Assembly (NCBI GenBank): GCA_016719895.1
Contig: JADJYG010000022.1
Span: forward strand, 91,494-155,493
From: Saprospirales bacterium
GTDB lineage: Bacteria > Bacteroidota > Bacteroidia > Chitinophagales > Saprospiraceae
Length of the DNA: 64,000 nucleotides
Direction of reading: 5' to 3'
Shown here in pieces: positions 34,682 to 43,904 of the stretch; positions within the stretch are counted from its first letter, which is position 1, and each line of letters starts with the position of its first letter. The translations under genes and the position numbers were made by a program. A model generated the notes under the pieces. That model was not told the origin of the DNA. It was given only the letters and a program-made list of their open reading frames with translations, and did no database searches.

Positions 34682-36319
34682 ATGATCATCAGATTTTTTC
34701 TCACCCCAATACTCGCGCTCGCCTTGACGACCACTGTGCCGGGCCAATTGCCTGAACGGATTGCGGGTGAAATGCTGCTTCAACTCCAGGCCGAAACTGC
34801 TCCCGCTACGGTACTGAATCAATTGAACCGCCAGTTTCCGGCGGGCACTCCGATGCGTTGGAAAGAAGTTGTGGCGCCCGAATGGCGTATATACCTGCTC
34901 GAATTCGACGAAACGGCTGCCGCAGCGGCCGCATTACTGGCTGCTGCCCGGCGGCTGCCCGGTGTGCAGGCCGCTCAATGGAACCACCGGGCTTCCAAAC
35001 GAACCACCATCCCCAATGATCCGGACTGGCCCAGGCAGGAAAATATGGCCCTGATCGGCATGCCGCAAGCGTGGGATGTGGCTACCGGCGGCCTGACGCC
35101 AGCCGGCGATACCATTGTAGTGGCGGTTTTGGAAGGCGGCGCCTTGCTCGAACACCCCGACCTGGAGGGGAACGCCTGGCACAACTGGGCCGAAATACCA
35201 GGTAATAATATAGACGACGACGGCAACGGCTACAAAGACGATTTCAGAGGCTGGAACCCGCGCACCAAGAACGATGACCCCGGCGAGGTGGATTTTCACG
35301 GCACAGCCGTCAACGGGATCATCGGCGCCAAAGGAAATAACGGTATGGGCGTGACGGGCGTCAATTGGGACGTCCGGCTCATGAACCTCTCCAATGCGGC
35401 CGAAAAAGAAAGCGAGATCGTGGCGGCGTACCATTACGTGGCTAAAATGCGCCGCTTGTACAACGCTTCCAATGGCCAGCAAGGCGCTTTTGTGGTGGCG
35501 ACCAACGCCTCTTTCGGCATCAACAATGCCAAAGCGCAGGACCACCCCCTGTGGTGCGCCGCTTATGATTCGCTGGGCGCCGCAGGCATTCTGAGCGTAG
35601 GTTCCACGAACAATTCGGATGTCAATGTAGATGTAGTGGGCGATGTCCCAACCACCTGCGCCAGCGAATTCCTCCTGGCGGTAAATGCGGTAGACAATTT
35701 CGACAATAAAATGACCTCCGGCTATGGCGCCGCCAGTATCGACTTCGGCGCGCCCGGTCAGGTGCCTTATACTACCCGCAGCACCGGCCAAACGCCGAAC
35801 TACGGCTCCTTCCCCGGCACCTCGGCCTCGGCGCCCCACGTGAGCGGCGCCATCGCCCTGTTGTACAGCCTGCAATGCGCCGACCTGAGCAGCGACGCCC
35901 TTACGCAGCCGGCCGCCTGCGCCCGGCGTATCCGCGACCTCATCCTGGAAAATGTATCGCCCAACGAAACCCTCCAGGACATCACTACCACCGGCGGCCG
36001 CCTGGATGTGGAGGCTTCGGTAAAAGCCGTCCAGGCCTTTTGCGGCGGCACTGGCACCGGAAGGCTGGAAATTTTGTGGGCGCGCCCCAACCCGGTCCAT
36101 ACCGAACTGCGCGTCCGGTTCCAAACGCCGGTGTACAGCGCCTATACGATCCGGGTATTCAATATGTTGGGACAGCTGATGCACGAAGATACCGTTGACC
36201 CCGATCCGTTTTCCAATAATATCTGGAAATACGATGCTTCCAACTTGCCAGCCGGCGTGTATAGCGTGGCTTTCGGCCGGAAGGATGCCTGGAAGTCGGT
36301 AAAATTTGTGAAAAATTAA
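34682..36319 (+). CDS. S8 (subtilisin-like) peptidase with T9SS sorting tail; Asp replaced by Glu
   Basis: 545 residues from the ATG at 34682, which opens a signal peptide (MIIRFFLTPILALALTTT). An N-terminal inhibitor_I9/fervidolysin-like propeptide (~20-110) is followed by an S8 domain. His206 lies in DFHGTAVNGIIGA and Ser381 in FPGTSASAPHVSG. The position of the catalytic Asp reads VAVLEGGALLEHPDL, so Glu151 replaces it. The C-terminal ~80 residues form a type A T9SS domain (WARPNPVHTELRVRF, VFNMLGQLMHED, LPAGVYSVAF, VKFVKN). Expected on the surface or outside the cell. Whether Glu supports catalysis is open. Confidence 0.93.
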   Translation: MIIRFFLTPILALALTTTVPGQLPERIAGEMLLQLQAETAPATVLNQLNRQFPAGTPMRWKEVVAPEWRIYLLEFDETAAAAAALLAAARRLPGVQAAQWNHRASKRTTIPNDPDWPRQENMALIGMPQAWDVATGGLTPAGDTIVVAVLEGGALLEHPDLEGNAWHNWAEIPGNNIDDDGNGYKDDFRGWNPRTKNDDPGEVDFHGTAVNGIIGAKGNNGMGVTGVNWDVRLMNLSNAAEKESEIVAAYHYVAKMRRLYNASNGQQGAFVVATNASFGINNAKAQDHPLWCAAYDSLGAAGILSVGSTNNSDVNVDVVGDVPTTCASEFLLAVNAVDNFDNKMTSGYGAASIDFGAPGQVPYTTRSTGQTPNYGSFPGTSASAPHVSGAIALLYSLQCADLSSDALTQPAACARRIRDLILENVSPNETLQDITTTGGRLDVEASVKAVQAFCGGTGTGRLEILWARPNPVHTELRVRFQTPVYSAYTIRVFNMLGQLMHEDTVDPDPFSNNIWKYDASNLPAGVYSVAFGRKDAWKSVKFVKN

Positions 36320-36326
36320 ATCCCGG

Positions 36327-36359
36327 TTTGGAAATTCACCTGTCAGGCGCTTATCTTTG
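36327..36359 (+). promoter_or_regulatory. Bacteroidota-type promoter for tRNA-Arg
   Basis: TTTG at 36327-36330 and TATCTTTG at 36352-36359 are 21 bases apart. This matches the -33/-7 housekeeping promoter of Bacteroidota, and the tRNA starts 21 bases after the -7 box. Confidence 0.7.
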
Positions 36360-36380
36360 CAGCCCGAAAACGAAATCGAT

Positions 36381-36456
36381 GGCTCCGTAGCTTAATGGAT
36401 AGAGCATCTGACTACGGATCAGAAGGTTAGAGGTTCGAGTCCTCTCGGAGTCACCA
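36381..36456 (+). tRNA. tRNA-Arg (ACG anticodon)
   Basis: The full cloverleaf folds: the acceptor GGCTCCG pairs with CGGAGTC (one G-U), the anticodon loop is CTACGGA within TCTGA/TCAGA arms, and the T arm contains GGTTCGAGTCC. The CCA end is encoded. The anticodon ACG reads CGN arginine codons after A-to-I editing. Confidence 0.97.
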
Positions 36457-36565
36457 AATCTTAAGTGTCTGAATATGCGCGTTTTGAGGCTGGTTTTTTA
36501 TAAAAACACGCTCGACATTTAGCGCGTCGGCACGTTTATGCACCATCACACAAGTAAAAAGAGTC

Positions 36566-36820
36566 ATGTCGAAAGTTTGTGATTTGACGGGAAAAAGGCC
36601 GATCACGGGCAACCACGTATCGCACTCCAACCGCAAAACGAAGCGCCGTTTCTACCCGAACCTGCAAACGAAGCGTTTTTTTATGCCGGAAACCGGCGAG
36701 TGGGTAACCCTCAAGGTGAGTACCTCTGCGATACGCACCATTAATAAATTGGGCCTCTACGCCTACATCAAAAAACTGGAGAAAAAAGGCGAGATCGTTT
36801 TTCACTCCGAGGCAAAATAA
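36566..36820 (+). CDS. rpmB: 50S ribosomal protein L28
   Basis: 84 residues with the L28 signature MSKVCDLTGKRPITGNHVSH, then NRKTKRRFYPNLQTKRFF and a VSTSAIRTINKLG block. Normal length for Bacteroidota L28. First gene of the L28-L33-DUF4295 operon, 109 bases after tRNA-Arg. Confidence 0.98.
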   Translation: MSKVCDLTGKRPITGNHVSHSNRKTKRRFYPNLQTKRFFMPETGEWVTLKVSTSAIRTINKLGLYAYIKKLEKKGEIVFHSEAK

Positions 36821-36905
36821 CATTCAACAACCACAAGATATGGGCGGGCAAAATCCGGGTTCCGTTTTTGCCTTCCAGGTATCCAAATTTTGAATTTCTG
36901 GTAAA

Positions 36906-37094
36906 ATGGCAAAGAAAAGTAAAGGCAACCGGCTTCAAATCATTCTGGAGTGCACGGAGCACAAGAACAGCGGTTTGCCCGGTACGTCGCGCTATGTGAC
37001 CCAAAAAAACCGCAAGAATACGCCGGAACGCATGGAGTTGAAAAAATACAACCCGATCATGCGCAAGTACACCGTACACCGCGAGATCAAGTAA
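36906..37094 (+). CDS. rpmG: 50S ribosomal protein L33
   Basis: 62 residues: MAKKSKGNRLQIILECTEH, YVTQKNRKNTPERMELKKYN, then ending KYTVHREIK. The zinc ribbon Cys pairs of classic L33 are reduced to one Cys, so this is a C-minus (zinc-independent) form. It lies 85 bases after rpmB. Confidence 0.97.
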   Translation: MAKKSKGNRLQIILECTEHKNSGLPGTSRYVTQKNRKNTPERMELKKYNPIMRKYTVHREIK

Positions 37095-37157
37095 TCCATG
37101 TAAACATTCCTGCCGGAAACAGTGTCCCGGCATTGATTAAATACAGATCCAAAAGTC

Positions 37158-37337
37158 ATGGCTAAGAAAGTTTCTAAAAACGCACGGGTTGCCCAACGCG
37201 CGGCCAACGCAGGCTCCGGCAAAGACCATGTCAAAGTGGTCAAAGCCGTGAAAGACCCCGTTACGGGCAAATACACCTACAAGCAAATGATCGTTCACAA
37301 AGACAAGGTGAAAGATTTCTTTGCAGACGTGAAATAA
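37158..37337 (+). CDS. DUF4295 family small basic protein
   Basis: 59 residues, starting MAKKVSKNARVAQRAANAGS and ending KDKVKDFFADVK. This small basic protein follows L33 throughout Bacteroidota and is thought to be ribosome-associated, but its function is not established. The ftsY gene that often follows is absent; a strong terminator ends the operon. Confidence 0.95.
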   Translation: MAKKVSKNARVAQRAANAGSGKDHVKVVKAVKDPVTGKYTYKQMIVHKDKVKDFFADVK

Positions 37338-37370
37338 CGCAGGCTATAAAATCTGCCCGGCAATCCCAAA

Positions 37371-37419
37371 AATAAGAGGCTGTCTCATAAGTATCCGGCT
37401 TATGAGACAGCCTCTTATT
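37371..37419. terminator. bidirectional terminator, 21-bp perfect stem
   Basis: Perfect 21-base arms (37371-37391 and 37399-37419) with a 7-base loop; core AGGCTGTCTCATAAG. It is flanked by A-rich and T-rich bases on either side, so it can serve both the L33/DUF4295 operon and the convergent T9SS gene ending at 37426. Confidence 0.9.
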
Positions 37420-37425
37420 TGGGGC

Positions 37426-39354
37426 TTACCATTTCACCACCCGACCGCTTGCCGCTGTATCTCCCGCCTGTATGCGGTATGCCCATACGCCCGCCGCCGG
37501 CAGTGCGCTCCCGGGCAATCGCAGGGTATGGCTGCCGGCCTCCAGGACTTGCGTATTTTGATAAACGCGCCGGCCGTCCAGGCCGAAAACCTCCAGGCAT
37601 ATCGTTGCAACAGCATCCAGCTGCACGCCAAACCGCGTTTCTTCAACGAATGGATTGGGCTGCGGCGGAAAAAAAATCACTCCCGGCAAAGTCTCTCCTA
37701 TTTCCAACGCCATCAAACGCGGCGTACGGCCACCCCAGACGTAAGCCTCCGGGCGCAGCTGTGTGGCATTGATCCGCAAGGCCTTTGACAACAGCACCGG
37801 CTGGCGCGCCAATACCTGCAGCCACACCAGGGGCTCGTTTGCCGCATACGTCCGGGGATATTCCTCCACATTGGAAAGCCGCAGATCGCCAGTGGGGAGC
37901 AGGGCGGCATACGGCAGCGGAATACCTTGTATATCCTGAATAAGCAGGACCTCCGGATCGGCCTGAAGGGCTAGTTGCCAACCCTCCAACTCCGCAGATT
38001 CCGGAATCCGGACCGGTACCCAATAGCTCCTGCCGGTTTCCAGTTGGATATCCGCAGCCCGGAGAACGAGCGGCGGCTGTAGGTGCCGGTCGGATGCGAC
38101 CACACCCGCAAAAGCGGCATTGGAGTTGGCATCGCCCATTTTAACGCCGATAAAGTGGAAATTGCCGAGTTGGGTATCGCCGGTCAAATTGAGCACAGAA
38201 AACGGATACGTGTCGCGCACGGCAGCAAAGCCGGTCAAATTAGCGGGCTCTGCCAGCGGCCGGATAAATCGCCACGAAGAGGCGTGCGGAAAGGTGTCGT
38301 AAATCCCGAGGATGAGTTTCCGGATTTCGATAATATCAAAGGTTGTAATGGTTTGGCTCTGATTGACGTCGGCAGCCAGTACCTGGTAGAAGTTTTCCAG
38401 CGGTTGTTGTCCCAGGATGTGTTTGTTGATCAAGACGAGATCGAAGGTGGAGACGCCGTCCAGGGGATCGTCGGTGCGTTGGGCGCGCACCGATCCGGAA
38501 TACGAACCATTGAGCGGCAGGGCGGAAAACACCGCGCTAAAACAGGAGTCTGTTGTGTTTTTCGAAATATTTTTGGAAACCGGCGGCCCGGTAAGCGGTT
38601 GCCCGTCCAATTTGGCCCGTATAGTATAGTGGTCCAGCCTGGCGCTGTCGGCTGTCCGTGCACAACCGCTTAGCTCGATATTAGCGTCGATATTGCATTC
38701 GCACAAGCCGTTATTGTCCTGAACGAGCACGTAGCTGTTGCATTGATTGGCGAGTTTGCCTTTGTCGCGCACCCATATTTCCAGCACATGCAACCCCTGC
38801 TCGCACACGCCGAAGCTCAGGGTGGTATCGGTCGGGAAGCCGGTACCCGTGCCGATGACCCGCATGCCGAATTCCAGCTGGTTGGCCGGCGTACAGTTAT
38901 CGGAGACGTTCAGGATAAAATCCTTCACGTAAAAGGAGGCCTCACACTCGGGGAATTCCAGGTTTTGGGTCAGGCCGTTGAGGCAGACCAGGTTTGGCGG
39001 GTTACAGTCTTTTACCGTGAACAGGTAGCTGCACCCGGTGGATACATTGCCACAGTTGTCGGCAGCCCGCCAGGTGATCTGGTGCGTGCCTGGGGGAAAT
39101 GCCTGGTTCACGGTATCGGCGCTCGATTGAATGTCGATCGAACCGTTATTCCCAAGGTCGATTTTGTAAGAGTAGTTGATAAATTTATTGCCGCAGCTGG
39201 TCACGGCTTTTTCTACCAGAAATACGGTGCCCTGGGTACAACTTCCGGGGTCGAGGCAGAAGGTCTGGCCGGTACAGGCGGTCGTCCAGATTATGGACTG
39301 GCCGTACAAGCGCAGGGTGGCCAGGAGGAACAGTATGGGTAAAAATCGTTGCAT
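37426..39354 (-). CDS. secreted T9SS cargo protein with HYR-like and dockerin-like regions
   Basis: 642 residues from the ATG at 39354 (in-frame TTG at 39360). Signal peptide MQRFLPILFLLATLRLYGQ. The N-terminal half has Cys-bounded beta repeats of HYR/PKD type (GTHQITWRAADNCGNVSTGC; GLHVLEIWVRDKGKL). At ~325-360 a dockerin-like stretch appears (LAADVNQSQTITTFDIIEIR) and a cohesin/adhesin-like beta domain follows. The C-terminus is a type A T9SS domain (PQPNPFVEETRFGVQL, VFGLDGRRVYQN, AAGVWAYRIQ, GRVVKW). It is probably a surface or extracellular adhesin. Single gene, minus strand. Confidence 0.88.
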   Translation of the reverse strand: MQRFLPILFLLATLRLYGQSIIWTTACTGQTFCLDPGSCTQGTVFLVEKAVTSCGNKFINYSYKIDLGNNGSIDIQSSADTVNQAFPPGTHQITWRAADNCGNVSTGCSYLFTVKDCNPPNLVCLNGLTQNLEFPECEASFYVKDFILNVSDNCTPANQLEFGMRVIGTGTGFPTDTTLSFGVCEQGLHVLEIWVRDKGKLANQCNSYVLVQDNNGLCECNIDANIELSGCARTADSARLDHYTIRAKLDGQPLTGPPVSKNISKNTTDSCFSAVFSALPLNGSYSGSVRAQRTDDPLDGVSTFDLVLINKHILGQQPLENFYQVLAADVNQSQTITTFDIIEIRKLILGIYDTFPHASSWRFIRPLAEPANLTGFAAVRDTYPFSVLNLTGDTQLGNFHFIGVKMGDANSNAAFAGVVASDRHLQPPLVLRAADIQLETGRSYWVPVRIPESAELEGWQLALQADPEVLLIQDIQGIPLPYAALLPTGDLRLSNVEEYPRTYAANEPLVWLQVLARQPVLLSKALRINATQLRPEAYVWGGRTPRLMALEIGETLPGVIFFPPQPNPFVEETRFGVQLDAVATICLEVFGLDGRRVYQNTQVLEAGSHTLRLPGSALPAAGVWAYRIQAGDTAASGRVVKW

Positions 39355-39513
39355 GTTCAACCGGTTGATTTGTTTTAAGCAAACTGGGATGCGAATCAGG
39401 CAAGGATTATGGAACAGAAGGAAAGCGGCGGTGTCTTCAACCCGACAAATTTTGCGCCAAATTGTTCTGAAAGACCGCCATGCCGCCGGTTTAGGCTGGT
39501 GGGTGCATAAAAT

Positions 39514-39558
39514 AAAGTGGCCGTCTCAAAAGTCAATGGACCTTGAGACGGCCACTTT
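39514..39558 (-). terminator. terminator of the NSS transporter operon
   Basis: Arms AAAGTGGCCGTCTCAA (39514-39529) and its complement (39543-39558) pair perfectly over 16 bases with a 13-base loop. On the minus strand the stem is followed by a T-rich stretch. It lies 25 bases after the stop of the small MetS-like gene. The GTCTCA core is shared with the terminator at 37371. Confidence 0.8.
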
Positions 39559-39582
39559 GCAGATACCGGGTTATTGGCCGGC

Positions 39583-39726
39583 TCAGCCGCCGCGGGGATA
39601 GTTGGCTTCGTCCTCCTCCACACTGTCTGGCGGACCAGCAGTAAGTACCCGCCAGAAAAAGTAGCCCGTGACGCCAATGATCAACAGGTTGGCTAAAACC
39701 ATCAAAGTCAGCGCTGATGTATTCAT
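39583..39726 (-). CDS. MetS-like small subunit of an NSS transporter
   Basis: 47 residues: a single TM helix (SALTLMVLANLLIIGVTGYF) followed by a short acidic tail (SVEEDEANYPRGG). This is the usual form of the small partner of bacterial sodium/neurotransmitter symporters (MetP-MetS type). It begins 12 bases after the stop of the large subunit gene, so the two are co-translated. Confidence 0.88.
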   Translation of the reverse strand: MNTSALTLMVLANLLIIGVTGYFFWRVLTAGPPDSVEEDEANYPRGG

Positions 39727-39738
39727 AACATAGTTTTT

Positions 39739-41343
39739 TTATCCGTGAGCTAATGGCGCCTTGCGGTCCCGGAGGCCTTGCGCCCGGTATACCAGGTAGG
39801 CAATCGCTCCGAAAATAAAGACCAGCAGCAGGCGCGATCCGTTTATATACAACAGTTTTGTTTCCAGTGCCGTTATTTGGGCCGCATCGTTCAGCGTACG
39901 GGCATTTAACAGGTCGGCGTAGATTTGTTTGTTGAGCATAGTATCGATAATTCCGCCCTGACTCACCAGGCTGCCTAAGAAAACAGCAACCAGAATGGCC
40001 GGGGTAATGTATTTTATAACAAATTTAAAAAATACCGGAACACGGATGTCAGCGCCGCGGGTTATCTCGTCCCAGCCTTTGTCCATCCCGAATATCCAGG
40101 CGAACAAAATGATTTCCAGCATGGCAAACACCACCAGCGATACCGTGCCGGCCCAGTAATCGTATTCGCCAAATACGCCGTAGTTGTAAAACAAAACGGT
40201 GGGAGCGCCTAAAAGGAGCACGGTCAGGCCGAATGCCCAGGCCGATTTCTCGCGTCCCCAGCTAAATTCGTCGCGTAAAAAACCCATGACGGGGGTGCCC
40301 ATCGCCAGCGATGACGTGATGCCGGCGAAAAACAACAAGCCAAACCAGGCCACGCCGGCGAGGGCGGCCAATATGGGTCCCCAATTCTGGAACAAGAACG
40401 GCAGCGTCTGGAATCCGATCCCGAACCCGCTGCCACCGGCCACCAGTTGTTTAACTTCATCCACACCCAAATACCCCACAGCAATGGGGATCAGGATGGC
40501 GCCGCCCAGGCACACTTCTACGAATTCATTCATCCAGCCGGCGCTCATGGCATTCAGCGCCACGTCGTCGCGCGAGCGCAGGTAGGACGCGTAGCACTGA
40601 ATACTGCCCATGCCGACCGACAAGGTGAAAAATATTTGTCCGGCAGCAGCCAACCATACCTTGAAATCCCAAATGGACTCATAGCGCGGCGTCCATAAAA
40701 AGTTCAAACCGACCGTGCCGTCATTGACCGCTCCGGCTTCTCCGGCATCCAGGGTGACCCCGCGGATGGCCAGGAATATGCCGAACATGATCAGCAAGGG
40801 CATGCCGATCTTGGATGCGATTTCCACGCCCCCGCTCAACCCGCGCGACAGAATCCAGGTGTTTAACAACAGGCAAAAAACCCAAAATACGATGGGTTCG
40901 CTGGAACCCAGGGCGACGTATTGATTAAAAAAGTCCGCCACCTGACCCTGGCTCATACCGTGGAAAGAACCGGTAATGGAGTGCCAGACGTACGACAGGG
41001 TCCAACTCTCCAGGTAGCAGTAGTATGCCGCCACAGCCAGGTTGGTGAAGATGCCGAACACGCCCACATACTTCCAGAGTTTTTGTTTTTTGGGCGCCAT
41101 GTTATTGAGAATGAACGGCGTGGAGTGGTCGCCGTACTGCCCGCCAAAACGCCCCATGCTCCATTCCACAAACAAAAGCGGTAGCCCCATCAGCAGGAAA
41201 CAAACCAGATACGGGATAATGAAAGCGCCGCCGCCGTTGTTGATCGCTTGGGCGGGGAAGCGCAGGAAATTGCCCAAACCAACCGCATTGCCCGCCATGG
41301 CCAGCACCAAGCCCACCCGCGAGCCCCAGGATTCTTTGCTCAT
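39739..41343 (-). CDS. sodium-dependent (SNF/NSS) transporter
   Basis: 534 residues from the ATG at 41343; the longer upstream frame is not protein-like. About 12 TM helices. The family start is intact (ESWGSRVGLVLAMAGNAVGLGNFLRFP, with the Na+-site NAVGLGN), followed by NNGGGAFIIPYLVCFLLMGLPLLFVEW and later GITSSLAMGTPVMGF. The substrate is likely an amino acid (Met, branched-chain or similar); the sequence does not decide. Operon with the 47-residue small subunit downstream. Confidence 0.95.
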   Translation of the reverse strand: MSKESWGSRVGLVLAMAGNAVGLGNFLRFPAQAINNGGGAFIIPYLVCFLLMGLPLLFVEWSMGRFGGQYGDHSTPFILNNMAPKKQKLWKYVGVFGIFTNLAVAAYYCYLESWTLSYVWHSITGSFHGMSQGQVADFFNQYVALGSSEPIVFWVFCLLLNTWILSRGLSGGVEIASKIGMPLLIMFGIFLAIRGVTLDAGEAGAVNDGTVGLNFLWTPRYESIWDFKVWLAAAGQIFFTLSVGMGSIQCYASYLRSRDDVALNAMSAGWMNEFVEVCLGGAILIPIAVGYLGVDEVKQLVAGGSGFGIGFQTLPFLFQNWGPILAALAGVAWFGLLFFAGITSSLAMGTPVMGFLRDEFSWGREKSAWAFGLTVLLLGAPTVLFYNYGVFGEYDYWAGTVSLVVFAMLEIILFAWIFGMDKGWDEITRGADIRVPVFFKFVIKYITPAILVAVFLGSLVSQGGIIDTMLNKQIYADLLNARTLNDAAQITALETKLLYINGSRLLLVFIFGAIAYLVYRAQGLRDRKAPLAHG

Positions 41344-41694
41344 ACAAAAGTCAGTTTTATTCTTTTGATGTGTGACAGAAATATTGTTTTCCGGCCGGCA
41401 AGATAGGTAAATTGTTTTTTTGTTGTTGCCGCTTCCAGCCACGGGCGGCATGCAAGATGTAAGTAGAAGGGCGACCGGGCGTTTTTTATACCGGATTTTA
41501 TTAAATTGTACGACGTGATGTGGGGTAATCGGGCCGCTTCGCCGATCCAAGTCAAACACGCTATCCCGCCCGGTGAATGCCCGGAGGCGGCATTAGCCGG
41601 TGTGGTATTGGCGCCGGCGAATTGAAAAATACTATTTTGCCGGGCTGTTCTACTTCAGCTTATTATCATCCAGTATTTAGGATTGTCCCTGTAT
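41344..41694. other. divergent intergenic region
   Basis: 351 bases between the divergent NSS transporter and the TPR membrane gene. No coding sequence or stable hairpin is obvious. A near-match to a -7 box (TATTTTG, one base short) is seen around 41633. Confidence 0.4.
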
Positions 41695-43886
41695 ATGGCA
41701 AAGAAACCGCAACCCGTGCGCCCCCAACCCAAACAGAAACCCAAAGTTGTCGCTAAAACCGCCAAACCGGCGGCTGTAAATGCCTCCGGCAGCCGCTGGG
41801 AGCCTGCCGGCTGGCTGAAATGGGCCCTCATCGCCATGGCCATTACCGGCGCCTGTTACCTGCCCACGCTGTCGCACAAACTCGTCAACTGGGATGACGA
41901 CCCCAATATCACGGAAAATCCCAATTTGCAGCACATCGACGGCGAGAGCCTGCGCAATATTTTCGATATTGAAAAAGGCAACGTAATCGGCAACTACAAC
42001 CCGCTGCCCATCTTCACGTTCGCACTCGAAAAGATGGCCGCCGGTGAAATCAATACCACGCTGATACACTTCGATAACCTGTTGCTGCACGTGCTGACGG
42101 TATTTTTTGTTTTCCGCTTGCTGTTGCACATGGGGATAGGGACGGGAGGCGCGTTCATTGGCGGATTGTTGTTTGGCATCCACCCCATGCGGGTGGAGTC
42201 GGTGGCTTGGGCCACCGAGCGCAAAGACGTGTTGTTTGCCGTATTTTTTTTTGCAGCCTTGATGTACTATGTCCGCTGGATCAAAACGAAGAGCGGCAGC
42301 CAACGCACCGTATTGTATATTGGCATGTTGGCGCTGGCACTGTTGTCCGGGTTTTCCAAAGTACAAGCCGTGACCTTGCCACTCTCTATGCTGGCGCTGG
42401 ACTATTGGTTCAGGCGGCCAATACCGGTCGGGAATTTTATTAAATATACCCTGATTATGCTGGTTGTGGCAGGCGGGGCCTTTTTTATGGCAAAATCACT
42501 TTCCGGAAAGTCAGTTGGTACCAGTTATTTTGCGGCGGGCGCCCTGCTTTCGACCGCGCTTGTCGTCGTGAACTATGCTTTCCGCAAGACGCTGCCAGTG
42601 ATGTGGGAGAAGACGCCATTTCTTATTTTATCGGTCGTTTTCGGGTTAATCAATACCTATACGTTGACCATTGAAGGTTCTACCAACGACGAGGTTACGA
42701 ATTTCAACTTCCTCGACCGCCTGTGCATTGGCGCGTATTCCTTCTGCGTGTATTTGTATAAGGTTATATTGCCCTATCCGATGTCGCCGCTTTACCCATA
42801 CCCCAAGCCGTTGCCGGTTTGGGTGTACCTGTCGCCTGTTCTGTTTTTTGCCGTTTGGTTCGGGGTTTACCGGCTATGGAAGATGGACCGGCGGATGTGG
42901 ATATTCGGCATGTTGTTTTTCTTTTTCAATGTCATGTTTCTCTTGCAGGTATTTGGAGCCGGCCAGGGCTTTCTGGCCGACCGCTTCACTTATGTGCCGT
43001 ACTTTGGTTTTTTGCCTTGGTGGCCTGGCAGTATGATACGTATGCCGGCAAAAGTGCGGGTATGCGGAGCAACCTGAATGTCGCTGCCGGTATCGTTTTT
43101 GTCATTTTTGCGATCTGGACGGTCCGGCAGGCCGGTATCTGGAAAGACGGCGGCACCCTGTGGACGCACGTCATGCAGTTCGAAGAGGATAAAAACTCCC
43201 TGCCGTACTGGAATCGAGGCCAGTTTTTGCGTGGACAAGGAAAATTCGACCAGGCGCTTCAGGATTATACCAAGGCCATTACGATCGAACCCAAGAACCC
43301 GGAGTTGCACAACAGCCGGGGCAAAACCTATTTTGACATGGCGATGAGCGGGAAATTCAAAGGCCGGGAAGTGGAACTGACCCGCAAGGGCATTGCCGAT
43401 TTTGACGAAGGGCTCAGTAAGCCGAGCCTGAAACCGAAGACCAAAGCGGAAATGCTGATCAACCGCGGCGCTGCGAAGGCGTCGATGGGGCAGTTTGAAG
43501 CGGCGATGAAAGACCTGACGGAAGGGATCGCCACCGAGCCGACGAATAAAAACGGGTATCTGAACCGCTCGCTGGTGTATTTCAACCTCCAGCAGTTTGA
43601 AAAGGCGATCCAGGACTACAGCGAGTACCTGAAATACGACCCCTACAATGCCAATATATGGTATGAGCGGGGTATGCTGCGCCGCAGCCTGAATCGTCCG
43701 CAGGAGGCATTGTCCGATTTGAACCGCGCGCTGCAGATGGACCCCAACCTTGGTATAGCATACATGGAACGCGCCCGGACGCATGCACTTATGGGCAATA
43801 AGGCCGCGGCCCAACAAGATTACCAGCGCGCCCAGCAATTTGGGCACAAGCCGGCGCAATACGATCAGGAGCTGATGAGCAAATGA
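41695..43886 (+). CDS. TMTC/glycosyltransferase-like multi-TM protein with TPR tail; probable 1-base indel
   Basis: The frame from the ATG at 41695 and the frame ending at 43886 join at the T6 run 43008-43013. One extra T restores YVPYFGF-FALVAWQYDTYAG and gives a 730-residue protein; as written the first frame stops at 43077. The N-terminal ~430 residues hold about ten TM helices. They include NWDDDPNITENPNL and HPMRVESVAWATERKDVL, typical of the TMTC/O-mannosyltransferase-like TPR family with its DD motif and extracytoplasmic loops. The C-terminal part has at least five TPR repeats (FDQALQDYTKAITIEPKNPE, FEKAIQDYSEYLKYDPYNAN). Putative role: lipid-linked sugar transfer to surface proteins. 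A -1 slip on U-UUU-UUG is conceivable, but an assembly error is more likely. Confidence 0.85.
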
Positions 43887-43904
43887 TGCTGGTATTGGGG
43901 GGAT

